A stretch of DNA of 64,000 bases from Gentiana macrophylla (GCA_026214975.1 JAOBSW010001085.1:62001-126000); one strand, 5' to 3'; positions 31,224 through 45,252 are shown, numbered from the stretch's first letter. Notes: generated by a model from the sequence alone, not told the origin. Program-made: numbers and translations.

Positions 31224-34200
31224 TCATTGCTGGTGTTCATTATGTTGCTGCTGTTGTTGTTGTTGTTGTTGTTGTTTCTGCACTAAGATGTCGTCTTCAG
31301 GCAGTTGATTAGTACCAGACAAATCTAGAGTATTATCAACTTTAGCAAGTTTCTTTTTGTAGATAGAATCGAGCAAATCAAAATAGGGACACGTCTTTGA
31401 GCTCCCAGACGTCCCTGGCTTCCGCTTGTGGCTTTCTTTTACTCTTCTGTAGTACTTGTTTATATTGTCCCACTTTTCTCTACATCTCTTTGCTTCTCTA
31501 TCATAACCAAACCTCTTCATGGCAGATGAAACCTCATCCCATACAGGGCCTTTCAGACCATCTTCAGCTATCTTGTTTTTAATCCTAATTAAAGTTTCAA
31601 CCTCTTCTTTAGGCCATCTTGATGTGTTGCTCGACTGATGATAACTCTCAACAACACCGTTTGATTCTGTAATCAATGGATTTGGAAACTGCAGTGATAT
31701 TTCATGCTCGGTGGGACCATCTTGCCGATCAAGACTATTCTCTGAAATTTGATTGTCAATGTTTGCTGCTAAAGAAGTCAAAATCTCCAGATTCTGCTCA
31801 TTGTTATAGCTTGGTTTTGGAAACGGTGTATCTCGAGTGATTTCGTGGTGATTCGCGACTTTGTGTAGTAATTCCATGAAAGACGCGTCTTTAGCATATG
31901 CAGTTGCACGTACATTAGCTAGAAGCTCCTGTTCTTTCTTAACTCTCTCAATATACTGCATTCTCCAAGCTTCTTCTCTTGCTATTCGATCTTTTTCACA
32001 TTTATCCATGGTATCTAACAGCTGTTTTTGTAAACTTTCTTGCTTCTCCAATACTTTATTCATCAATTTCTCAAAATAATGAGCCATCTTCCAACCTTTC
32101 CCGTCACTCCCTTCTGAATCTCTTCCAGATGATGATGATGTAGTTGGTGTTGGTGTAGGTATGATAAAACCATAGCTAGCACTGTCGATTTGATCCACTG
32201 TTGGCTTAACTATATTTCCTTTCTGAATTATACAACGCTGAATTTGGTCAGATGGAGACAATGAAGCAGAAAGTTCGTTATCGAATAAATCTAGGTGCTC
32301 ACAAAACTTGTCATTTTTGCCAGCGAGCCATCCAGATCGACCATCTTTTGTTCGTTTATCATACTCGTTTAACTTTTCAAACTTCTCCCTACACTTTTTT
32401 CCACTTCGTGTATATCCAAGCTCACCTAATTTCCTGACAATCAAAACAAGATAAGCCCGAATTAAACCACCTTTACAAGTTCTGAATGAACAATGAACAA
32501 CAAACCCACAGAACATTTCCACCATGAACAACAACAAAAAAAAGATAAGCCCGAATTAAACAACCTTGCATAATTACTTGCCCAACGAGCACAACTGCAC
32601 ACGCATCTAGATTCAATATTTGAATTGAGGACTCGTATTTATATTTTCACAACCGAACCCGTATCATACTGGTGTTGCTCCACTGCCAAACTCAAAGAGA
32701 GATTCTTATATAATCACATCTCGGTGCACCATTCAGAGGTTGGAAATATCACACGTGGTGTTATTGTTGCTTTTTAATGTAAGAGGTACTCAATAGTAGT
32801 ATAGATCAGAAATATGTATACAAATTTGGGGTGTCTAAACCCCCTCCCCCAAACCAACAAATAATTTCTCATTTCTATTTGGCCACAACCAGGTTTTGCC
32901 TGTATGGGCTACATATGACGCAAGTATTTTAGCTCGATTTAAAGTTTTGGCACCTGTAGGTCAACTTCTAAGTTCAATGGAAGAGAGGTGAGGGTGTGAC
33001 ATATCTCTTCATATAGTTTCATACGGTTCAACATTGTAAAGGTATGTTACCTATTTTACATTTGAAACACTCTTTAAACTCTCTGATCCTTTACTGACTT
33101 AGGCATCGAAAGGGGCTTCAAAAGGGGAAAATTCCCCCTGTTTTAAAGCCTGTTCATAGCTGTTTGAGGGCTCGTGAGGTCTCGGATCAATAACATCAAC
33201 ACACACAAACATCAGATTTTTTCTTTGAGGATACTCCACTATCATCACCTATCCATCCACAGTAATCCAATTACTAAACATAAGCATGATAATCATTCTT
33301 CTTTTCATACTTTCTTTTCTCTTAAAAACATTTCTTTACCTGTTCCTCTTTTCCCTTATATCCGGAGAGGGGCTAGTAGGAAGTTCATTATCGTGAAAAA
33401 CTGCCCTATTTCTTTCGTGTCCATAGATACCAAAACTTAGGAGCTGATTCTTTTGTTTTGATAAATGCACTTCCCTCTCCAAGGCGTGTAATTGTTTTCT
33501 ACTTTTACTTCTAATTTATGCAACACATTATCATTTGGTTCAAAAGACATATGCATGAAATCTCTAAGTATGCACTACTGGATGCACCCAAAATACAGAA
33601 TCTCCATTCAGTGAAGATCACGATGCTTATCAACTTAAATAAAAAAAGTAGTAAACTTGAAAAGAACAGAAATGGTGTTTAAATATGTAAAATACAGAAC
33701 GTGGCAGAAACATTTCCAGTGTTGGATATTTCAAAAGGTTTATCATAATACCACGTTATTTTTATCTATGAATGAATTCATCACTACACTCCAGTCTACT
33801 CACACTCAAAAAGCTAGTTAAGAAAAATCCCACCTCAATCAAATCAACTGGTTGAAGATCTTCAACCTTTAGCATTTTTCTACCTTTTAGTTGACACAAC
33901 AACAATAACTTAAAATCTTTTAACAGATTTATCAAATTTTTCTTTAGCAACCGTTGGAGATGCTCTTATGAGACGCTATACCTAAAGAAGAGATATTCAT
34001 TGCATTCGTTTTCAAACATTTTCCACATTCTTCACATTCATAATGAATAAATAAAAAATAAAAAAAACAAAACACATGAAGGAGGTGGGGTTAAATTTGG
34101 CAAGCAAATTGACTTGATCTGGACATTTAGCTAATAATCAACACACCTACAAGCTTTTAAAAACATTTGAATTGGTTACCTGGAAACTTCATCCCATAGA

Positions 34201-34436
34201 AGCTCTTTCAGAGCTGGTTCACGAAATTCACGGTCCATTCTAGACTTTACGTTGAGCAGAGCTACAGTCTCCTCGCTTGGCCACATGTTCCCTCCTTCAC
34301 CTTTCCCTTTCTCCTCCGCCCCTTCGCTGTCACTACCACCACTATTCGCCTCGGTCGCCATAACCTCCGTCGCAAAAGGAGCTGCTCCACTGCCACCACT
34401 ACCGGAATTGTCAAACAAAACGGATTTTTCCTGCAT
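31224..34436 (-). CDS. GT-2 type trihelix transcription factor (two exons)
   Basis: Join of 34180-34436 (exon 1) and 31224-32433 (exon 2) gives 488 residues and a TGA stop. Exon 1 ends CCAG|GTAACC and exon 2 begins TGTCAG|GAAATT. The split codon AG+G (Arg86) lies inside the first trihelix, and the phase is consistent. Domains: Gly/Ser-rich acidic N-terminus; N-terminal trihelix at about 51-136 (MWPSEETVALL, LLWDEVSRKLGELGYTRSG, KKCREKFEKL); central helix/coiled coil at about 206-276 (REEAWRMQYIERVKKEQELL); C-terminal trihelix at about 358-447 (RWPKEEVETLIRIKN, WDEVSSAMKRFGYDREAKRC, REKWDNINKYYRRVKE); poly-Gln of ten at the C-terminus. Two trihelix domains with a central helix define the GT-2/GTL1/DF1 group of nuclear DNA-binding proteins that recognise GT elements and regulate growth. 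No frameshift is seen. The precise orthologue is undetermined. Confidence 0.93.
32434..34179 (-). other. Intron of the trihelix gene
   Basis: A 1746-bp GT-AG intron at the position expected in the first trihelix of this family. It is AT-rich. Short frames within it (for example 33174-33440) show no family features. No transposon ends were recognised. Confidence 0.85.
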
Positions 34437-34919
34437 TATTAATGATGTTGAGCTTGCTAAAATTTCAAGTTATTAGCTTTCAGTGAACGAAATTGTTCTT
34501 TCCTCTCATTTACTGATAATAGGGCGAAGTTCAAGGTTTTTAAAAAAAAAAAAAAATTATACTAATAACAGTCAATAGTGTTAATTTATTAGGGTTTCCT
34601 TCAAACTGTGAAATATTGAGGGTAAAACAGAGAACAATTGTTTTCAAGGGCACGAGCCGACCGACAGGGGATTTAAATTCGGTCCGAAAGCTTTATTCAA
34701 ACCCCGCAACCGGTAGATTTTATGTCAGAAGCAGTGCCGTAGAAAAGTTATAGTTAGTGACATCTGTGTTCTTTCATTTTTAATCTATTTCACATAATAC
34801 ACTTTTATCGTGTGTGAGAAGTTTTATGACACTTGATAAAACCTTCCTACAACGGTTGTATTTTAAAATTTCACCCCACAAAATCCCCCCCGCCCCCTCC
34901 ACAAAATAAATAAATAATA
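34437..34919. other. Upstream region of the trihelix gene
   Basis: Presumed 5' UTR and promoter of the minus-strand gene. There is a 14-A run at about 34543 and no convincing TATA box that I can place. A MITE begins at its far edge, so the proximal promoter is short or includes transposon DNA. Confidence 0.4.
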
Positions 34920-35127
34920 CATCCTCCGTTTCCATTTAACGGTTGTTGTTGATAAAAAAATTACTTATTGTATTTTTCTACATCTACTCTTATTTATTAA
35001 GGGATGGAAGATTGAAAATGACTTTACATTAATTATATTTAAGGGATGTTAAGTCAAAGCATTAACTACTCTTCTTAATATGTGTGTTTCTGACAACTGC
35101 GGCAGTTAAATGAAAACGGAAAGAGCA
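34920..35127. mobile_element. Stowaway-like MITE
   Basis: Inverted ends of about 25 bp: CATCCTCCGTTTCCATTTAA on the left, against TTAAATGAAAACGGAAAGAG on the right. A TA precedes the left end. CTCCGT-type ends and the ~200-bp length fit the Stowaway (Tc1/mariner) group. The right TA is not visible because another repeat abuts. Confidence 0.55.
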
Positions 35128-35340
35128 GGAGCGGCTGCAGGATTTTTATGATACGGATAAAGGTTCGAGAATAACACATCCTATTAAAGATTTTTAATAC
35201 ATTAACTTTAGATTTCCAAGTGTAGATACGAGTCAATGGTCAATATTTTAAAATTTTAGTGTGTCAGTTAATACATATTAGTGATAAAATTTTCAAAAGA
35301 TGATAAAAATAATACACTGATTTTTTACTCGAATTTCCAC
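35128..35340. mobile_element. hAT-like MITE fragment, second copy
   Basis: Starts CAGGAGCGGCTGCAGGATTT and runs in parallel with 27564-27780 (ACGAG..., ACATCCTATTA, TTTAATACATTA, then an AT-rich tail). The right inverted end was not found. Confidence 0.5.
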
Positions 35341-35906
35341 CGAGTAAAGGCAAAAAAAAATCCAAATCAAATTCGTTCACTATCTGTCTTTTCCATCAAT
35401 CCAAGGTTTATCTATGGGGCGGCAATGTCGGAGATCCGCCAGCTGTTGTGTTTCCCGTTAGGTATAAGCCAGGTTTGATGTAAAATGGATCTACCTGACA
35501 GATCTGAAATTATGGGGAAAGTTTGCTTCATTTATCCAATGGATTTCTACTCAATTACTTGGAAAGAGCTCTCTATAACTGAGCTGTGGATTTTTGGACC
35601 AGGTAAAGCTTCAATTTCACTTTATATAATGCACATTTTGCATTCAGTTTCAGTTACATTGTTCCTTAGTCTTGTTTACCAGAAAAAAGCCTCCGCGGTA
35701 CATTTACTTCTCCAAGTTGCTTAGGTGGTTTTGGGTATGTGTTTGATTATTCTCTGCTTCGACTGCATGTGGTTGTTGGTGGATGATAAATGCTTTAAAG
35801 TGCATTCTTGAATTTTTTTGTATGCATTTAGGCTTATTAATTGTGAGATGCGATTAATATTTATGTATATAAGAAAGGGTGGAGATGTTTGTCTACCAGA
35901 TGTGTC
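35341..35906. other. Low-copy-looking sequence with short frames, unrecognised
   Basis: Contains overlapping frames around 35400-35610 (for example MDLPDRSEIMGKVCFIYPMD on +) ending at a donor-like CCAG|GTAAAG near 35602. This could be an exon relic, but no family is recognisable in any frame. It was continuous with 52154 onward before the LTR element inserted. Confidence 0.3.
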
Positions 35907-36532
35907 ATAGGGTACGCGATTCCCGGACGACCAAACATGTATACTCCGCATGCTTCAGTATCACACCAATCACTACCGCATGATCGGCCCGTGGCTAGGG
36001 GAAACCTCAATAGTATCAAATCATGACAATCAACACCGTGATGCCAGGAAGACTCCGGTCCTAAGGATAATTACACAACCGCCACATAGTGTGACACTTA
36101 ACAGTGTAAATGGATCAGTCTAACGTACGCATTCTCTAATACACGTCTACGTTACAGTCCAAGTGTCTATACACTTCGATAGACGAGATCTATCCCTGCC
36201 CTTAAAAACAGAAGACATTCAATACGTGTTAGCCTGTTTGTACTATCAATGTCATGTTTAATAGTACATCAGCCTATAGACATTTAAGTATCAAACTTAT
36301 TAAAGTGATTAGAGATCCCATCAACCATAATCGCCTATCATGGTTTCTCTATCACGATTTAATACTAAGGACGTTATCATATAACAATTCATAATTGGTT
36401 TTAAAAAAACAAACAAATATATGACAAATGAAAAGCCATTTAATATATGTATAAACATAAAGAAATAGTAGAAATGATCCGACCCGGTCGGATCCGGTCC
36501 AACCCGATTGGGTTTAGGACACTATCTCAACA
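35907..36532 (-). repeat. 3' LTR of the L1 element, truncated
   Basis: Corresponds to 43339-43477 plus 51670-52153. It begins (on -) TGTTGAGATAGTG and stops 1.44 kb short of the LTR end. Confidence 0.85.
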
Positions 36533-36546
36533 ATCTCCCACTTGGC
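36533..36546 (-). other. Polypurine tract of the L1 element
   Basis: Read on -, CCAAGTGGGAGAT directly precedes the LTR start. Confidence 0.8.
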
Positions 36547-39500
36547 CTAAAACCAATCACTCGCACATACAAGACCAAGTTGAAACACAAGAATCTTATG
36601 CAATACTCGCAACCAGCCCTAGCCGTGAATGTATCACTATCCGTGGGGACTCAGACTATCTTCATATCATGCTCCAAATGACCAAGTCAAAGGAACCGCC
36701 TTAACACACACATGCATCTCCGACGAGACCCTGGTCCTTGCTTTAAACAATGAATCCACTTACTATATTAGCTATATAGAAAAGGTGGAAGAACCGTACA
36801 AGGTCATGAATGAAGCTTTCTTAGATCCATGTACTGTTCCCGCCGCGCTTCTAAGGCACTACTGTGTTTTGGCTAAGTTGTAGAATTTACAGTGACTCAT
36901 AGCCAAGAACATTTCCAACTCACTGTATCACTTAATCAAAGTGACTGCAAACCCAGAATGTGGCTCCCTCTCGCCTTCATAAGACTCAGGATATACGTCT
37001 GTATAACTATATTTATTTGATTCCAAGTTTCGATAAACTAGGAAACCATCCTTAACTTGTTTAAGGATATAATCGGCATTCACCAGATTTACTTTCATTT
37101 TTGCTCATGACTCTTCATGGACAATGAACATCTGACATTTCTTTTATGATGGTTCCTATCGCTGTAGCAAAGGAAACCTCCATAAGCATCATCTTTCACC
37201 TTATCTTTAGGACTAACGTCCTAACATAGATAGATCTTGAGAACACCAGCTAGCAGTATCTCATGTTGTGATCTATGCTAAACTCTTTTAGCATCACATT
37301 TATAAAGGTAAACTATAATTTAACAGCAGTTAAATCTATCACTATAGATTCTTATTTCCAAAAATAAGAACTGCTAATCTAAGTGCTTTCGTAAAGACCT
37401 TGAACTACCTAACATTAATTGACTGTGACATGGGGTGATAATTCCCGAGAGAGGTATCCAATACCTTGCTCAAAAATCGTAACACACTCCAACTATCCAT
37501 CTTGCACATTGGGCACATCCCTTCTTTTGACTAAATCAAACTCCTTTGATTATCAAACAAATAAATCGTCTAGAGAAACTTGTTTGAGTCCATAAATGGA
37601 TGTCATGGGCTTACATATCATGTTATCGCCTATGAACATCGAGCTGTCTGCCCAACGTCTTCAACACTATCATATAGCCATGATACGAAGTTATAACAAG
37701 CATAGTCTGCATAGAACTAGGCTCAGCTGGCGGCATAAAGATAATTACAAGGTTTACACCCTGTACCCTTCAGCCGTCACTTTAGCCTTATGGTAATCAT
37801 ATTACTATCCATGTCAGCCTTTCAGAGACATTCCCTCTAGGTGAGACAGACTGGTTGTCACTGATGGAATCTAATTCAGATATTATGGCTCCTGGCCATT
37901 TCTCTCAATCTTGCCTTTCAAACATTCCTTCATAAGTCGTGAGATATTCATTCTTCAAGATGAACATACCAACAACCTTTTCAGCTTGAGGTTATCCACG
38001 AGACTTCTGTAACTTTTTGTGTGCACCGAGGCGTTGTTCTACACCTCATCGATATGCGGTGCCTGCTCATGTTCCAATGGTTGAATATCTCTTTGAGGTT
38101 CTCAAACTCTTTTGAGATCTTATTCACTCTCACTGTTTCTTTTGGAAGAAACACTTCTTCTAGAAGACAGCATGTTTGGAGACAAACATTTTGCTCCGCG
38201 GACAAGTAAATATTATCTAGCGTACTTGCTAAGATATTCCACAAAGTTGTATATGTCGTACTAGGCTCCAAGCCTTTCTGACTTTGCTTATGCCAACTTC
38301 AAATCATCAGTTAAGATAGATTCAACATTATCCCCTTCCATATCTAATATGAAATTTATTCAACCTTTAATCTTTGGAACTCGGTAAAGTATAAGGGCAC
38401 TATCCCGAAACGGGTAAGTAATACTTCGCATGGCTTGCGTCACACCTTTATCATATAAAGTGTTAACGTTATTTCCATTTTAGGAACACAATCTAATTGC
38501 GTATCCCAAAAATGGACGACTTCTGAAACATCCTCCAGTTATTAATTGCTTCAATCCAATTGGAGATTAATTCCTAAGTAGCTCATCAATCTCATATTCG
38601 TACTAGCTCGAACTTTTCAGGATTTCTGAAATGCTGTACTTCAATAAGTACATTCAACTATTTCTAGTCATAGATATTAATAAACAATTATTTGTGGCAT
38701 TAATTGTCATAAGCCAACAAACATCGGTATGTTTAGGCTTTAGACAATTTTTCTAGAATTTATAACCTTTTCTTAAAAGGGTATTTCAGTCATCTTTAGA
38801 TTAGATACGTATTACCCACGTGATTCATAATCACATTGTTCAGACATCATCTGATCACACGATTCTCCTCTGTAGAGACTATGTCTAGATCAACCACAAA
38901 TATTAAGGATAACAGTCATATAAACATTTAGTTGAGATTTTTCACATATATCAACTATATAGTGACATCAATCTAGTGTGTTAGATTCAGTGACCTTTCA
39001 ACTTTATCGGAATAACATTTATTTTTTACAATTGAATATGTTTACTAAATCCTAACAAGTAACTGAAAATCATGTTCTTCATAAGAACCGGAACATCATA
39101 ACATTTATTTAGGTCCTTTATCAGTTTACTAGACACAGAATACAAAATCGAAAATGTCGCAACGTTCACTTCACTTTTCCGTATCTTTGCGTATTCCGTA
39201 TTTAATCTTTCTAATTTAATCATACTCGTAAGATACCATATATCTAAGAGTTGACTTGAACTTAGATAGATTTATCTCAACTCACTTGCCTAGAATAGAG
39301 ACTTCAATAAGATCTCTTGTTTTAAGCACATGCCCTAACTTCCTTTTTAATCCTTTAAGCACTTGTAAATATTTCTTTGTATAGTCTTCATAAGACTTAA
39401 GAAAGATCACAAGAGCTATGTCTTTAATTTCCTTTAATAAAGAAATCTAAAGTTTATTAAATAGTTTATTTAACCTTTTAATCACATTCAAAACATGAAC

Positions 39501-41884
39501 TATTTAATTAACCTTCAAGCAATGATTAAAGAAATAAGTCGATACTTAAATCTTACAATTTTGAAAACAACCTTTCCAAAATTTGATGTGGTCATTCTTA
39601 TCCAACTTTTGAATTAATTGTCATCGTATGACTGAATGATCATATTGGATCGTATCCAATATATGATTAATTTGTTGAAACTTATTTCAAGTGACTTAAT
39701 CATATCATGAGCTTCTGTTTTTCATTAATAATTAAAGTCTTGGAGCACTCCATCAAATATGTAGTCTCCTTGTCTCTAACTACTATAACGGGGTTGCTTG
39801 CGTCATTGCTTATTTTAAAAGGACTAGAATTACTTAACCATACTTGAGAACGTTTCTCAAAAGGTAACAGTCACAATTTGGTTTTACTAATCGAGAATTA
39901 AAACATAAATATAAAAGTTTGCTAAAAACTACAACATAAAATAAAGATAAAAGAGTGTTGTTGTTTATACACGCAAAATCAAAAATGGTCTTTTGATTTA
40001 TGATTTTGCTCCTACTGGTCAACTACTCCCAATTGACTTTCAAGAATCTTTCAAAAATTCTTTAATGGCCAAGATCCCATCTGGTTACCCCGATTCCCGA
40101 CGAGGGCCGATCAACCGGAATAATTCGAAAGGTAGGTAACACTTTTACCAATCACATCTCTATGTGACTCTTGGTGGTTGACTAGTCAACTCTTGACAAT
40201 TCACATCTTATATGATAGTCAACCACTTGTCTCTAAAATCAGACGGTCCTGACGAGGGCCAATCACCGCAAGATTCTTAGTCGAGTCGTAACCCAAATAT
40301 TCATGAGATCTCATAACGATCATATCTCGATAACGACGCGAGGTAGGTCAACCCCCGACAAGGGCCGATCAGTTGGATCCGAACAAGTGCTCTTCACCTT
40401 CATTATAATATTGGAAGACAAATATAACTCGATTTTTGTTGTGGGTAATTTTAAATTAGTTTACTTAATTAATTTCAAATTAATTCTCTTAATTAATTTT
40501 AATTATGGTCTCATCATGATATCTATCTCTATAGACATATATCCTACACATTTATCTAGATCGTGCCTAGTTATGCATCTATCGTATTATATAAAATAAA
40601 TACAAGCACAAAATAAATAAATGCGTCAAGAAGCTTGGTATGATCATGGACTTTTCCTAGGTGCGGTTTCGAATACAAATCGTGCGAAACCGCAGGTCAC
40701 AATCTAAAGGTAGCTGCAACCGCCAATAGGATCTTCAATGCTCCATTCTCTAATGTGATCTTTATTTTCTTCTTTCTTTGGTCTTCATCTTCCGCTTCAT
40801 TCTTGTTACATAAATTTTATCTAATAAAATAAATACACCTGCCGCACACGGGGGGAGCTAACGGGAATGGGATAATGCAGAAAATAAATTAGGCCACGTT
40901 CTTCATAAGGGCCTAGGACAATTTTTATAATCCAACAGAAAAATTAAATCATTCACATCTATCCTATCGGTCGAGTCAATGATCAATCGAGGTCCGTATA
41001 ATCATATTATATCTACACATCTAATCCATACAATTATATCTTATGAAAAAGATCAAATTAAAATTTAACTACTTATGCGTCTTATTTTATCACATCAAAT
41101 AATCAATTAAATTTTAATTAATTAAATGATTTAAATCAAAAATAAAATTAGCATTTAATTTTAAATCGATTTTAGTTTTAATTTTATTAATTTGGAACTA
41201 TTCAGAATTAAAATCAAAATTAAAAGGTCTCTTTTGTTTCCCTTCCTTTTGGTTCTTAACTAAAAGAGATGTCTTTGGTTTCCAAAACCAAAAGACATTT
41301 TTTTTTTCAAACAAAATTTGGTTGATCGCTTCACCACTTTAAAATCAAAAATTTTAAAATGCTTGCGCTGCAGCCTTTCCCAAATCAAATATTTGGAAAG
41401 GCTGCAGTCAATTCAATTTTTTGGAAAGACCAATATTTTGGTTGATTTTCCTAACCACCTTCCAAAATCAAAATTTTAAAAGTAGCCTAGGCCTAAGTTT
41501 TTTCCAAATCAAATATTTTGAAAGGGAGTTTGGAAAGACCATTATTATTTTAATGCCATGTGGCATCCCAATGACCCAAACTATTTGAACCATTGGTTAG
41601 CCACATGATACAACTAAACAAAGGAGATATCAATGTACTATATAGACTCACAAAACAACAAAAGAAAAACGGGGACCTCCACACGAAGGCCGACCGACGC
41701 CGGCAGCCCTAGGGCACCGCCGTCACCGCCGTAGCATGGTGGGGAGCCGGCGCTTAGGCCCAGCTCCCCAAACAAACCGACGCCCCCCTTTTGTTTTTTC
41801 TTTCTTTTCGTGAATCTAAATCATGCATCTATGGATTAATTACTACGCAAATTAATTAATGCTTATTGCTTAAGCTCGAAGCTC
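36547..41884 (-). other. Noncoding interior of the L1 element
   Basis: No frame over about 100 codons and no recognisable retroelement domain on either strand. Three copies of CGA(C/A)(G/A)AGGGCC(G/A)ATCA occur at about 40096, 40251 and 40358. Near the 5' end (41690-41780 on +) is a GC-rich patch with CCGCCG repeats. This is the pattern of a large retrotransposon derivative. Confidence 0.65.
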
Positions 41885-41896
41885 GCTCCGATACCA
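41885..41896 (-). other. Primer binding site of the L1 element
   Basis: On -, TGGTATCGGAGC one base inside the LTR. It is one mismatch from the initiator-Met tRNA type TGGTATCAGAGC. Confidence 0.8.
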
Positions 41897-42489
41897 CTGT
41901 TAGGAAATCTACGTGGGAACGCAGCGGAATTCAAAAATTTATTTCCTTTTAACCAGGATCGACTTCGTTTAAACAAAAAAGCTTAAAAGAAGTAGACGGT
42001 GGTTTCCTTGCTTGATCTAAAAGATCGACACTTTGACCGTCTAAGGAGAGTAGCGATGCAAGGAGCCGCCCAAGCGTTCGGCCTCTACCGCTAGTCCACA
42101 CGAACAACTCGCCGGAATCCACCATTGGATTGCTGCTAGAAAAATCCGGTTGCTAGACCGGCCTTTTCTCTCTCTCTAAATCTCTCCAGAAGAAGCTCTC
42201 TATTTTTCACAAGAACTATTAGCTCTTGGAATTGTGATGTGCAAAAGAGCTAGCCAACCCTTTTCTTATATAGGAGAGTGTGGCGCCCATGTGTCTGTCG
42301 ATTAGGAGAACTTCCTAGAAGATAGATAAAAGAGAAAACCATTTTCTAATAAAATAAGGAAAATACATTTGATTGATTTATCTCATTTAATATTTAGTAT
42401 CTTATATTAAATATTTTTCCTAAGATATATATTGACAATATCTTATATTGATTTTATCTTTATCTTATTACCATAAATCAATTTACAAA

Positions 42490-42494
<5 letters not shown>

Positions 42495-42560
<66 letters not shown>
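42495..42560. repeat. AT dinucleotide microsatellite
   Basis: Thirty-three AT units in the L1 LTR. The solo LTR has a shorter run at the homologous place. Confidence 0.95.
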
Positions 42561-42562
<2 letters not shown>

Positions 42563-43472
42563 CACATATATTACACATATAAATCTATATATATCATTTA
42601 TATGCATACTATTGTGCGCATGCAAATCACCAATTTGCATTAGTGCACACCCACGCATGCATATGTACTATTTATATATCAATATCTAATATTAATATTT
42701 GATAACACAATTAATTAAATTGAACAATTCAAGTGTATCTTTTTTTTTTTTGAGAAGAATTCAAGTGTATCTTAATACACTATTATATGCGCCCCATATG
42801 TATCAAAAATACATATATTTAATTAATCAACATAATTAATATCTTGTATTATATTTATTCATAATAAATAAATACCACCATATTAATTTATCATTATAAC
42901 CTTTATAGTCTTGAGATAAAACTTTCCTTATTTGGTTATCACTATAACCGCATTTTAATCCGGCTAGATGTTCTTATGTGTGTGACCTGATAGGCTTCCG
43001 AATATGTTGGCCGTAGACACAAAGTACAAATTACGAAAATGCCCTTCATGCCTAACGATCACGGGATAACGTCTAGCAACACACCGTGACCCCCAATCAT
43101 CGGAAGAGTCAAATGCAATGACTACTACCTTTCATGTGAGACAGTTACCGTGTAAATAGAATCTTATCGTTATAATAATATTCATTCGGTCGTTCGTCGA
43201 ATGTCAAACATCAACGACCGTATCTTATAATCTGGATATCATGCTCTCTCGAAGTAACTCGTTTACTTCCACTTTGTAAAGATTCACGAGAGTAAGACAT
43301 TCCTTATAAGAAGGCCCTTTCGGATATTCACCCCTACTAATAGGGTACGCGATTCAAGGATGACCAAACATGTATGCTCCGCATGCTTCAGTATCACACC
43401 AATCACTACTGCATGATCGCTCCATGGCAAGGGGAAACCTCAATAGTATCAAAGCATGACAATCCACACCGT

Positions 43473-43477
43473 GATGC
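43473..43477 (+). repeat. Target duplication GATGC, left copy
   Basis: Identical to 51665-51669. The uninterrupted LTR at 36031 has a single GATGC at this site. Confidence 0.9.
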
Positions 43478-45252
43478 TGGTAGGTGTAGTGCCCGAAAGA
43501 CAATTATGTAATTGTTTTGGGATAGAATTAATAATTCATCTTATTATATGCATGTATGCTAATAATTAAGACACTACTGAAAATCCTAAGTACCTCGTCT
43601 ATGTAATCACATAACTCAGTGTATGGCTATACACAAGAGGATTGAGTTAGTGAGATGTACTTAAAATTAACTTAGTCCGTAGCGTTGATTAATCGAGTAC
43701 GGGTCTCATGATTAAAATGCTAATAATGCGTCCGAGAACACTTTACGGTGTGACGGTCTTATCCGGATCTATCGGTAATAGGTACCTAGTGGGGCATTTA
43801 TATATGATGATAATCATATAAATTTCGACCGATTTGATTTGAGTTCTCGATATAATTCCGTGATCGAGAAGTCTTATCGAATCACAAGATGATCATTTAT
43901 GGATTAATCTCAATCCTGAGGTGATCACAGACAACTGCTTAGACTAGGGTAGAGTTTGATGTGTTAGTAAGGATCACTTCGAAGTATGTGGTCCAACACT
44001 TCTCGTTGGCTCTATTCTGGAATGAGTGAGTAGTCTCGTGCTATCACGAATATGGAATCCATTCCTTCCTCGGGAAGTAGATGATACGATTCCCTTATTT
44101 GTTAATCCTAGAAACTGATCGATCCGCGGAGTTCATGTTAGACTAATTAGCTACTAGTCTGGTATGTGAACTAATTGATCACTAGGGGGTTAATGGTAAA
44201 TAAGGATAATATGTTTCGAGAAGGGTTTACGGAAATATCCCGACTCTAAAATGAGCGATCTATGGAGGATTTATCCGTATGTAATGATTATATCGGTGGA
44301 CACCTTATCAACTCATGGTTGAGTGTAAGTTATCTATATTCGGCGAGTTCGATTTGGGTTTATGGTGGTGTAATCCCGGAATTAATAGATTGAATATTAT
44401 TGTTCGGTCTGACGGATAATATTATTTAATTTATTGTAGCTACTGAATATGGGTCCATGGTCCCCGACGTGGCTCCTAATATAGCATATATGTTTCTCGT
44501 CGTTGCACCTCGAGTAGCATTGCACTGTTTAATTGATATGCGGATTAATTGTTTAGTTGGACTAAATGATTAAAAACATGGAAATGACATTTTTTCATGG
44601 ACTCGACCCGGTTTGGTGAATTTCGGCCCATGACCTATTTAATTAGGTATTGGCGCCAATATGTATATATTATTAACAAGGAATTTGTTTTCTTGTGTTA
44701 TTATATGACATGTGTTTAATTATTTATTGGTTAAATAATTAATATATTAGATAATGATCTTTTATTTATCCTAATTTGTTTGGGAAAATATTAGATTTAT
44801 CTTTTATGGAAAATGATTTATTTGATTGATTATCCATTAATTAAATTAAGTCTTTGTGGAACAAGGATCTCTCTCCTATATAAGAAGAGTTCTCTATTGT
44901 ACCAAAAAATCACTATTCACGTCACTATTCACAAGAGAAATTGGCTGAAAATTTCGGCCTCTATTCTTAGGGTTCGAGTCGGAAAAATCTTCGGGATTTT
45001 TCTGGTTGCATATCGAGGAGGTCCGGCGGCGTGAAACACCATCCACCTGGTGGTGCTTGGAGACACACGTTGGAAGACTTTGGCTTCTCAACTTGTTCTT
45101 GACGTTTTTCACCATAAAAAGGTTGGTGATCTAACCCCCTCGTAGGTTTAGATCTTTAATTTATGTTCTTTGTTTCATTTAGATCTAGATCCGATACTTC
45201 CGCTGCGTAATCGGGTCAATCTATGATTGATCCGATGATATTACATCTAACA
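43478..45252 (+). repeat. L2 5' LTR
   Basis: 1775 bp. Starts TGGTAGGTGTAGTGCCCG, against TGTTAGGTG in the 3' copy, and ends ACATCTAACA. A TATA-like CCTATATAAG is at about 44876-44885. Confidence 0.92.

Larger units (their letters stand above)
41898..43477 (-). repeat. 5' LTR of the L1 element, 3' portion
   Basis: Matches the solo LTR in inverse orientation. It contains an AT run at 42495-42560 and continues at 51670-52153 across the nested insertion. Confidence 0.88.

Noticed and set aside
35485..35724. 79-codon frame as a host gene exon
   Set aside because: Not recognisable in any of three frames and with no partner exon. Recorded only as an unresolved stretch.
35907..35911. ATAGG at 35907 and 52154 as the target duplication of the L1 element
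   Set aside because: ATAGG is also part of the LTR itself at 43339, and the 3' LTR is truncated there, so the match is not informative.
44813..45115. Short frames on both strands in the L2 LTR, repeated at 51234-51527
   Set aside because: Conserved only because they are in the two LTR copies. No protein features, and frame lengths differ at the start.
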